Below are positions 32,709 through 40,892 of a stretch of DNA of 40,892 nt, in pieces. How positions within the stretch are numbered: the stretch's first letter is position 1; every line of letters starts with the position of its first letter. A program made the translations under genes and the position numbers. Source of the DNA: Chlamydoabsidia padenii (taxonomy: Eukaryota > Mucoromycota > Mucoromycetes > Mucorales > Cunninghamellaceae); NCBI GenBank assembly GCA_025330725.1, contig JAIWND010000080.1, positions 1 to 40,892 of the forward strand, given 5' to 3'. The notes under the pieces were generated by a model, which was not told where the DNA came from, made no database searches, and was given only the letters and a program-made list of their open reading frames with translations.

Positions 32709-33244
32709 TTGCTTATATATCTAGATTAGATTTGCTTGGTTTAGTTTAGTTAGAAATATATCATATTTATTTAAAAACATCGACATGGTCGGAAATAAAG
32801 CTTTATTCACAAACACATTAGTAGTCATCTACATTTTTTTTTTTTTTTTTTTTTTGCTTGTTTGTCTCTGATAATTGCCACTGGTTTGACTGTAAATGAA
32901 TGATAAAGGGAATATATCTTTGATTTGAACCATTTAACGTGTAGCCCCATAGACAGACAGGAAAGAGCATCAGGCACTTTTGACACGCCATCATCATTTT
33001 TGGGCAATTCATGCAAAAAGTCAAAAACAATTTAGGCTCCGTCTCAAGTAGAGGGAAGTGAAAATGCATGCTTACTATAGGAGGGTCAAACCTTTACTTG
33101 TTTAAAGAGGCAGGGTCAATGTTCATCAATTTGTAAGCAGTTTAAAAAGAAACTGGGCGGGGTTGGAATTCCGAATTACTTGATATAGGACAGTGTAGAA
33201 AGAGATTACGAATAACCCATCCGCTTGAAAGGTCGTCCTTGTTA
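32709..33244. other. GDE1 3' UTR, T22 tract and promoter of the next gene
   Basis: AATAAA near 32795, 22 T at 32834-32855, then the shared motif variant at 33155-33170. The minus-strand frame at 32818-33069 begins in T-run translation and is not called. Confidence 0.5.
33155..33170 (+). promoter_or_regulatory. GGGCGGGGTTGGAATT motif
   Basis: Variant of the shared motif, 74 bp before the ATG at 33245, which supports a gene start there. Confidence 0.35.
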
Positions 33245-34451
33245 ATGGAACCTGTTATTATCCATGAAACAAAACAAAAAAAAGTGACGCTAATGTTGCT
33301 TTCTTTGTTGACAGAGGTGGCTAGATAATGTCTGTGTCGCTTGAAGAAACTTCGTGCCCCTTAATTCAAACCCAGACCCAAAGCCAATTTTTTTCCTTCT
33401 TTCTCTCCTTTTTTAATAGGAAAATCCTCCTCGAACTAAAATTCATGCAACATCCACATCACCAAGAAACCAACAACAACAACAACAACAGCATCGAAGA
33501 CCCATTCCTGATCTGGTTCTTACTGCACAAGAAACAAGACCAATCTACTCAAACATGATCCCCTGCACTCCTTCTTCTCTCTCTCTTTCTCTTTTATTAT
33601 TATCTTACACTTTGAACACTCATTTAGAATAGTCCAACACATCTCCCCTCTCTTTTTACTCCTTCATCCCATTTAGATTTTTTTTTTTTTTTTTACCCCT
33701 TCAACTTATTGGATCCCAGCTGGGCAAATTATGACTTCCATCTGCAAATAAAAAATCATTCATCTCTTTCAATCAAACTCTCACCCATCCCAAATTTACA
33801 CAACGACTACTTACACTTTCCCCTTCACACTATAATGTTTTCCATACCATCTCGTACTGCACCAATGTAACAAATCCACCAATGTCAAAAATCAACCCAA
33901 AGGTGATGGATATGAAACATTCATCATTGACGCAACACAGATAATATGTAGAACAAAGAACAACAGCAGTATTAATTCGTCTTTACTATTATAGAATTAC
34001 CACCTCTACATTAATCAATAGATAGAATGGACGAACCAAGCTCCAACAATTAGACTCACTTCCCTCCCCTGTAGCTGTACGCACCTTCTCACCACCACTT
34101 GACAAACATTCTGATACCTTCATACTGGGACGTATCAATCTACAACACTTGGAGGGAAATCAGATCGCTACTTGCTACGAATAACCTTGTGAATCAAGTC
34201 AGTATCAGAAGAATGGGAATGGTGATAATGGAACCGCAACACACTGTAACTTTTTATTTCATGTTAGGAAAACAACCAATTTACATCCTAAACATAATAA
34301 CAACAACATCAACAGCAGCAATACAAGTAGAACAATGATCAACAGATACAACAATGAAATATACATGATCTTGGACAACAAGGACGATAATCGATCCCGT
34401 ACTGAAGGGGTGTGGTGGCGATGGAAACGACATATGATGGGCTACATGTAG
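33245..34451 (+). CDS. Unidentified multi-exon gene, exon structure uncertain
   Basis: A chain of coding-like segments on the plus strand. 33245-33283 (MEPVIIHETKQKK) joins in frame to 33420 on (ENPPRTKIHATSTSPRN, Q7, RRPIPDLVLTAQETRPIYSN). A second open segment, 33628-33853, contains LLDPSWANYDFHLQIKNHSS and ends FPLHTIMFSIPS. Through a GTACTG...AAAG intron it joins in frame to 33903-33968 (DGYETFIIDATQIICRTKNN). Then 34026-34188 can be spliced in two ways, and the final segment runs from 34268 to the TAG at 34449-34451, ending WWRWKRHMMGYM with an Asn-rich stretch before it. Donors are weak (GTGACG, GTTCTT, GTACTG, GTATTA), and one in-frame TAA at 34182 breaks the alternative reading. AATAAA lies near 34543. 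It is either a real gene with poor splice sites or a recent pseudogene. I do not recognise the family. Confidence 0.45.
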
Positions 34452-35337
34452 TATAGTACGCACCTTCCCCTATTCACACCAATATATATCAAATAGACAT
34501 ATCTTTATATATATATATATGTATATCTTTGTAGTATTATTAATAAAAAATGATCTTTTTATTCTATTGTTTTAATCCTTTGCTTCGTACGGGCTATCAC
34601 TAATGACTTGATCCTATATACTCGACTCTATTACTTGTACTAATACTCCTATAATCTAACCATCTCTTCTTTTCTTTATCTTTTAAATGTATGTAGATTA
34701 TAAAAGAAAAATGGGGTTCGGCTTGCTTTTGGATTAGCACTTGTACTACAGATTGGGCTTCACAAAAAAAAGGTGCACAAAAGGATCAAAGCATGCATGC
34801 TTCGTATCACCATTAAGATAATGTCAAGGTATATAAAAACTATATCATCATCATTAGAGTTGAAAGGACATATGACATGGACTTTTTGTTCTACACTGAG
34901 AGGTATACTTCCTTAAAATAAAAAAACGGCGTTTTTTGTTCATGCGGATAACATCAACGCTGATAGTTTTAAAGGTTTTTTTTTTTTGCACATGTTCAGT
35001 TACTCATGAATAAGATATAATCAGTTTTTGTGTCACCTATAGTAATCCAAAGGGTTTTCCAGCCCTGTCATTCCTTTTAAAACGCCGCCATCATGCACAT
35101 AAATCAGAGACAAGTTTTATTACTTTATTGATCAAAAGAAGATAATAGACTATATTAATTTAAAAGATACAGTAAAAAAAAAGTATATACTTGACATAAG
35201 AGATAAGCCATATTGTATAAAGTAACATGTGAGTAAATGTGGGTATCATAAGGGAGAATCAAAAAAAAAAAAAGAGATTCAAGTGGACTATAAAACAAAC
35301 AAACGAATGAGTAGGGGTAAAATAGGGACCCCACCAT
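34452..35337. other. Convergent intergenic region
   Basis: 3' ends of the unidentified gene (AATAAA near 34543) and of the homeobox gene (AATAAA on the minus strand near 35124). Nothing else is seen; there is an ATATATATATAT run near 34506-34518. Confidence 0.5.
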
Positions 35338-37042
35338 TCATTCATCATTGGCAAAAATATGTTGATCCTTTTCTGGTATTTCGATGTTGGGTAGTTTGGT
35401 TCGACGGACAGACCAACGTTGAGTATCATGTGTTCTTTCTATTAATAAGGAGAAGAATGTGTGAGTATCCCCAATCATCATGATCCTAACGCGTGAGATC
35501 TTTATAGCGTAAAGTGACAACTTTTTATTTTACCCCTTGTGACCCTTACCAGTAAACCCGTGATATGCATAAATGTCCAATTGGCGGCGTTTTCTGTCTT
35601 CCGTTGGGTAACCAGCATATTGGGAATAATGTTGCTGCGATTGATATTGACGAGTCTGGTGCGTCGTTGATGATGATGATGACGACGATGATGATTGGTG
35701 TGTATTCTTATAATAGATCTGTTGTTGTTGTTGTTGATGCTGCTGCTGCTGCTGCTGTTTCACTAAAAGTTGTTCGGTTTCCAACATTGGTTGTAAGATT
35801 CTACGCCTGGCATTGATGAACCAATTACTGATCTGATTGACCTATTTGTCCCACAACCAAAAAAAAAAAAAAAAAAAAAAAAAGGTTAGTTCACTTCTGC
35901 GCCCACCGTTCCCCACTTCCCCCCGCGTCCACCGACTTTACCGCCAAACCAGTTCGTTGTGCCAATTCAAGTTTCTGTCGTTCTGTAGGATAAGGATGTT
36001 TTTTATGTTGCAAGAGCCAGCATTTCAGGAATTCCGTGACATGTTTAGGCAAGTTCCCCCGTCGACGTTTCTTGAGTCCAAGGCCGGTGTCAAAAGCTGC
36101 TGCACCCAAAGGTAGTACTTTAGCCGAATCATTGTAATAGTCATCTTTATCATTGTCCAAATACTGTTCACAGTGAGGTGAATAGGGAGTATTCAAAAGA
36201 GAAGATACAGAAGATCGAGGTGATGATGATGGTAATGTTGAGGATACTGAAGACGATGGCATCTCTGTCGGAGATGATAAGGTTAAAGATGTGTATGCTT
36301 TTTCTGGTTGATGATGGTATAATCCCGCAATGGAGTGTCGATGATGGCGATAAACTGGTTGTTGGTCAGGTGCAGTAAACAATTTACCGGGTTGATACAA
36401 AGGCGGTGGTGGCATATCAGTTTTAGGCTCCATTGGTGCAATGGTAGGCGAAGGAGCTTGTGTTGATGGATGAGAGATCATGAGAGTTGACATGGACATC
36501 ATTGTTGATGCAGTAGATGGTGTTGTGAAAAGACTATCGTTTGAATCACAACTACTGTTGCTGGTGGTGGAGCTTGTGCTGGAACTTGTGAGCATATCGA
36601 TATCATGGTTGTTCTTGTTGGTAGTCATTGTTGAAACAAATCCTCTTTTGTATAAAGAAGTCAAAGATGGATCTATCAAAAAGAGTAAATACATAAGCGT
36701 GATTGATTAGAGAGTTTATTTTCATTTACCTGAGAAAGAAGTATGTGTGATCTTTTTCTGTTGTGTCCACCATTGTGCATTTCTGTTCAACATGTCTTGA
36801 ATCTTCAGTCTATGCATCGCCATTTGATTTTCATTGTTGTTGTCATCATCAATATTTGGGTATGTTTGATTTTTTTGATATGCGTCTTCGTGATATATTA
36901 CAAGTGGCGAGAATCGTCGTGTGGACTATTTATCAAAAAAGAATAAGAGAGTTAATCACTTTTTTTTTTTTTTTGGTTTTCATTCCATACGTACTTTAAG
37001 CAATATGTTTGATGATGATGATGGTGATGATGATAATTTCAT
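35338..37042 (-). CDS. TALE-class homeodomain transcription factor
   Basis: Five exons on the minus strand: 37042-36995, 36925-36730, 36672-35942, 35841-35550, 35438-35338 (1368 nt, 455 aa). The homeodomain spans about residues 283-343: KKRRRGNLPKHVTEFLKCWL, then the TALE extra turn KHPYPTERQKLELAQRTGLA, then VNQISNWFINARRRI with the WFIN signature at 332-335. TALE factors bind TGTCA/TGACA-type sites in the nucleus. Fungal relatives include Cup9/Tos8. The N-terminal part is Ser/Thr/Pro-rich; after the homeodomain comes a polyglutamine tract (six CAG, then CAA codons, 35722-35763), a Ser run, and a short last exon (TQRWSVRRTKLPNIEIPEK). The intron at 35842-35941 falls inside the homeodomain, just before helix 3, and carries a 25-base A/T run. 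Confidence 0.92.
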
Positions 37043-37297
37043 TGGTACAGACGCATAGACCATTTAAAAGGAAGGAGAGAGAATGACAATGAAAAGAAAG
37101 GGAAAGAAAAGCGATAAAAAGAAATTGGACCTCATCATTTAATTTTGAATAAAATATTCAATATCCGACAGAAATCTTGTGGAACCCTTTTTTTTTTCAA
37201 GCCTAGAAAAAAGGGGATATCATGTCAAATAAGTGAATCATCACGGGTGATGTAAAAAGAAGAAGAGCCAACAACGGTTACTCAATGTTTTTATTGA

Positions 37298-37674
37298 TCA
37301 TGTGTCAGTTTGTTCAACAAGTCCTTGTGATTCAGCTGCTTTTGATTAAATAAAATAGTAAGTTATATATATATAAAAGTAGATGGGTGGGTGGACCAAC
37401 CGGGTACTACATAGCCTGCTTCCATGACTTTTTGAGTATATGTATGGTTTAGTTTGTTAGTTACCATCATCACACCTTTTTTCTTCTTCTTACGGATATC
37501 ATGACTATCAGTGGAATCAATGACAAAAAAAAAAGAAGATTTAAAAAAAAAAAAAAGAAAGGATCTCCCTGTCGAAGTTGCCCTGGAGTAAAAGGGATGA
37601 AATACGCACTGGCCATATGATACATGATGTCGGATTATCCCAATATGGACATTCAATCCAAAATGGACCATCAT
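37298..37674 (-). CDS. Small (68 aa) basic protein, model tentative
   Basis: Three exons on the minus strand: 37674-37610, 37504-37401, 37335-37298 (207 nt, 68 aa). Frames agree, donors are GTGCGT (good) and GTTGGT (weak), acceptors GATAG and AGCAG. The middle exon is the most coding-like: HDIRKKKKKGVMMVTNKLNH followed by TYTQKVMEAGYVVP. The last adds AESQGLVEQTDT. An AATAAA follows immediately after the stop (near 37291), and the shared promoter motif lies 125 bp upstream of the ATG. The first exon is the least certain part. I do not recognise the family. The stretch 37043-37297 between this gene and the homeobox start is short and AT-rich. Confidence 0.35.
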
Positions 37675-37798
37675 TAGCTCACTTGGCCAGTAATGCAAAA
37701 ATTTAAAAGAGCTCTCGTTTGGTTGCTCAAGAAGAATACCTTCCTCTCTCGTTGTGATACTAGGCTTTATTACTTTTATGCATACTGCAGTCTTTGAC

Positions 37799-37811
37799 AA
37801 TTCAAATCCCG
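37799..37811 (-). promoter_or_regulatory. CGGGATTTGAATT motif, minus strand
   Basis: AATTCAAATCCCG on the plus strand. It lies 125 bp before the ATG of the 68-aa gene in that gene's sense orientation. Confidence 0.4.
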
Positions 37812-38906
37812 ACGAAAACTAAAAATCGTACATCCCCTAACCCAAATTTTCCCGTTTTAATCGACGAAAGATGATAGATCCAAGACCAGTTGCCATTGTA
37901 TAGGGTATAATGGAATTGAAGATCTTGACCATATTTATAATATACATGGCCACCACCCCCACTAAAATGAGATCATGAGGCTATATACCCCTCATTTTTC
38001 AGTATATAGATTGTCATGATTCTTGAGGACACCATATCCATACCAAGTAGAATCATATAAATGATGTAAGAAAAAAAAAAACAGACATATAATACTGACT
38101 TTGCCCCATACTAGAATTGCTTATTTTAACACTATTACCTTTTCCTAATGCAGCTAATTCAAACCCCGTCTTTACCGCAGAATGAGCTTTTCTGATTGAA
38201 AGGCAACATTGAATAATGGATGGGCATTCCTATTTTATACTCTCGACATATGTTTCTTATTGTATGATATACAATGAGTCTGTTCTCTTCCATACCTCCT
38301 TTCTAATGACCATAATCCCTTTCATCATTATCACAGAAAGAAAGAAAAAAAAAAAAAAGGAAAGGAAAAAAGTCCCAGGTACAAGAACCCTAATTGGGTT
38401 ACACTAGGAAAGAGACAAGACGAGATCTTTTGTGAAGAACAATGCTTGTTGGAATGGTAAATCATAATCCCGACTATGCTCAACTGACTTGATTCTGGCC
38501 TTGTTTCGACAACCAGACCTATACTTTGCTATTCTAGTTTGTATCACTTTATATCACCCGGGAGTCATCAACCCGTGATCTCCTATTCTAATCAAAAGAA
38601 AGAGCTCGGTTCATTTATCGACCCCCCTCCCTCTGTCACATCGGATTTCTTTATTGAACATCGGCTCATGAAGATCATCGTCATCGTCATTGGTATCATC
38701 CGTGATCACGATCCGCTTGATTCACTACTGGTGATATGTCGGCATTTTAATACCGAGGTTGGGGAATCACCGCTCTATCAATCAGGTGATACTGGGAGTT
38801 GAACTATCTTGCTCCTTTAGTAGACGCATATTGTGATATACTTTTTGCTCAAACTTGGTGGCAGGTGCTTGCTGTACGGACTAGAGGATGGAGGAAAAGG
38901 GGAAGT

Positions 38907-38923
38907 GGCGGGTTTTGAAATTT
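38907..38923 (+). promoter_or_regulatory. GGCGGGTTTTGAAATTT motif of the bZIP gene
   Basis: Shared motif in sense orientation, 114 bp before the ATG at 39038. Confidence 0.45.
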
Positions 38924-39037
38924 GTCTTCATTAGGGATTTTCGGTTTCTGATTGGTGGGGCTCCAATTTTTTTTTCATTTACTGTTTATTTCCCCTTTCC
39001 TATTTCTTACTTCTCTTTTGTATTAAAAACCTTTAAA

Positions 39038-40651
39038 ATGGAACAGAATAAAGACTTCTTTCAATGGATTTTGCAAAACGATCCTTTGAATGAATCTGAT
39101 CCTTCTCCACAAGCAGCTTTACCACCAGTGCCACTACAGTCAACCTCTCAGCAACACACCATTACGCCCCAGCATTCTTTTTTAACAGCACTGCAACAAA
39201 ATAAAGAAGCGTCTCTTCCTCACTACAAGGACCACCACGAACAGCAATACCAACAACCAAGTTTTGGTAACGGTGGATCACAGTACCGTAACCAAGTACC
39301 ATGTCAACAAATACAGTCATATAATTATCCAACTCCTCACAGTCAAACAAGCACCCATGAATTAAAAGCAAGTATTACCCACCGCTTATCCGATGAAGAC
39401 GAAGACCACTACACTGATGCCCAACTCAAAATGATGACTTCCAAGGAACGACGCCAACTACGCAACAAAATATCAGCCAGAAACTTTAGGAATCGACGTA
39501 AAGGTAAAATATTATTTGACTCTATATTATATGACTAATCCCCTTCTATAGAATACATTGCCTCGCTGGAAGAACAAGTGACCAAATTCAAGAATGAAAA
39601 CTGCCAACTTTTACTGGAAATCAAGTGGATCCGATCAACAATGAACAAATTACAAACAGAAAACGATCAACTGCGTGTGAAACTTGCACTATGTCACAAT
39701 GGCATCAAGACGGATCAACAAGACATATTACCAACATCATTACCTTCTTCGCCTATTGATCCATCATCACCAACACCAATAGTAGCAACATCATCTATAG
39801 ATAGATCATTGTCACCACCATCGCAGTTACCTGGCGCATCCGTACCATCAACTCTACAGTTACCTAGACGACTCCTTCCAACAGCAACACCATATCCACC
39901 ATCTATGGTTCATCCACCTCAATTCAACAACTCTTCATTGCCACCTACAACAGATTCCATCAACAACTTATCATCATCATCATCATTTACTCCACCGGCT
40001 CATCATCCATGGGATCATGTCTCACCAAGCAATTTTACCTCAAGTGCCCCATTTGACTCTCAGCAGCATTCTACCGAACATCAGCAACAAAGTACCAACC
40101 CAGCCACACCTTTTCCACAACAGCACGATCATCAACCATCATCACACAACAGTTATATCGAAACGGCCGTTTTCCCTGATCTCAATCTTGCCAACGCATT
40201 ATCATCCAAACGACAACAGCAGACTACCTCAAACAACCTCTTTTTCGACTATCCTCTTCTTGTCGTTGCTCTCATGTCGATCGTTATCAGCCACACCTTG
40301 TCGATGACCACCAACGATCTCTTGTCACACACAGTCCCAAGAAACGACCCGTCCAAGAAACAAGTACAAGTGATGTGGAACAATCTTTTGGACGAAATGG
40401 GGAAAAATCAACTGGACAACCAAGAACAACAGGAATCAACAACAACAACAACAATAACAAAGGAAACTGATGTTTGGTACGATGCGCCTGTGACTGGAAT
40501 CATGGCCATTTGTCCATTGTACTGGATGCAGCGTATGCTTTGCCGGTTTATCATTACGTATGTGGTGGTCAAGTATCCCAATCTGGAAGGCCCTTGTAAA
40601 ACTTACCTTCCTATATGTGAAAAATTCAGGCGACGGGTGACTCGGACATAG
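39038..40651 (+). CDS. bZIP transcription factor with hydrophobic C-terminal segments
   Basis: Two exons, 39038-39503 and 39552-40651 (1566 nt, 521 aa). The intron falls at the end of the basic region. Basic region SKERRQLRNKISARNFRNRR at residues 135-154, with Asn143 and Arg151 in the N-x7-R positions and RNFR as in fungal bZIPs of this type. The zipper has heptad positions Leu161, Phe168, Leu175, Ile182, Leu189, Leu196. The N-terminal part is Gln/His/Pro-rich, and residues 210-380 are Ser/Pro/Thr-rich. Near the C-terminus a hydrophobic stretch (YPLLVVALMSIVISHTLS) and a second one (CRFIITYVVV) flank an acidic, Gln/Thr-rich linker. The ATG at 39038 is preferred over an upstream in-frame ATG at 38888 because the motif promoter lies between them. 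AATAAA lies near 40756. Confidence 0.88.
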
Positions 40652-40892
40652 AAATAGATACCTGCATTGTGTTAATGGCTAGTAATAGGATTGTCATTTG
40701 TATATACTTCATACTTAGAAAACCAAACTTTATTATCCTTTTAACTACCTATAAATAAAATGATGATGAATATAAATAATCTTTATCCAACTGTCTTCCG
40801 TTTGTCGAAAAAAAGCATGGGCCAAACTTGATTAATTGTAGATATAACTCTTTACTGTCTTCCGGGACAGGGGTAACACTCATGCATGAATG
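40652..40892. other. bZIP 3' UTR and right edge
   Basis: AATAAA near 40756, then AT-rich DNA. Nothing else is seen. Confidence 0.5.

Larger units (their letters stand above)
37675..39037. other. Long intergenic region upstream of the bZIP gene
   Basis: Nothing clearly coding. It contains shared-motif copies in reverse at 37799-37811 and 38156-38170 and in sense at 38907-38923. The plus frame 38539-38802 lacks any family feature. A stretch at about 38555-38600 resembles a tRNA T-arm but no tRNA folds. Confidence 0.5.

Noticed and set aside
32818..33069. Minus-strand frame with MNCPKMMMACQKC
   Set aside because: Two cysteine pairs caught the eye, but spacing is not a known finger and the frame ends in translation of a T22 tract.
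38539..38802. Plus-strand 87-codon frame and a tRNA-like stretch (near 38555-38600)
   Set aside because: The frame lacks an ATG start and family features. The tRNA-like segment has a T-arm resemblance only; no acceptor stem or D-arm can be drawn.

Overview
The window looks like a gene-dense piece of an early-diverging fungal genome, most likely Mucoromycota (Mucorales-like). The DNA is AT-rich. Genes have many short GT-AG introns (mostly 50-100 nt) with TACTAAC-like branch sites. The proteins are fungal: an eisosome Pil1 protein, a Gde1-type SPX/ankyrin/GDPD protein, a TALE homeodomain factor and a fungal-type bZIP. All exon models below were assembled by hand from splice signals and reading-frame continuity. 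No search could be run, so family names rest on recognised motifs.

Layout. 1-620: 3' end of an SR-rich protein gene (+). 1427-3506: SAM-dependent methyltransferase (+). 3964-4179: tiny CCHH zinc-finger-like gene (+). 4384-6390: Pil1 (-). 6505-7317: small secreted protein (-). 7767-10749: COG3 (+). 11348-14842: TFIIIC 90-kDa-type subunit (+), whose zinc-finger region is split by what looks like a minor-spliceosome (U12) AT-AC intron. 15064-15424: 60-residue single-pass membrane protein (+). 15923-16623: MsrA (+). 17268-17957: ribosomal protein uS8/RPS22 (+) with an intron in its leader.

From about 18.1 to 23.4 kb the window turns into repeat-rich accessory DNA. It holds four copies of a short A-tailed, tRNA-like (SINE-like) element, a Ty3/gypsy gag remnant, and a tandem array with four near-identical 279-bp cores joined by degenerate exon/intron-like modules. 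Next to it, the NUP155/Nup170 homologue (23841-28024, -) stops about 300 residues short of the usual C terminus.

NUP155 and GDE1 (28456-32708, +) are divergent; their shared promoter has a Pho4-type CACGTG. Downstream come an unidentified multi-exon gene (about 33245-34451, +), a TALE homeobox gene (35338-37042, -), a 68-residue gene model (37298-37674, -) and a bZIP factor with hydrophobic C-terminal segments (39038-40651, +).

Most genes are unrelated housekeeping neighbours rather than one pathway. One shared feature runs through the window: a motif close to CGGGATTTGAAAT sits 65-130 bp before the start codon of many of these genes, usually in sense orientation, and looks like a core promoter element of this genome.
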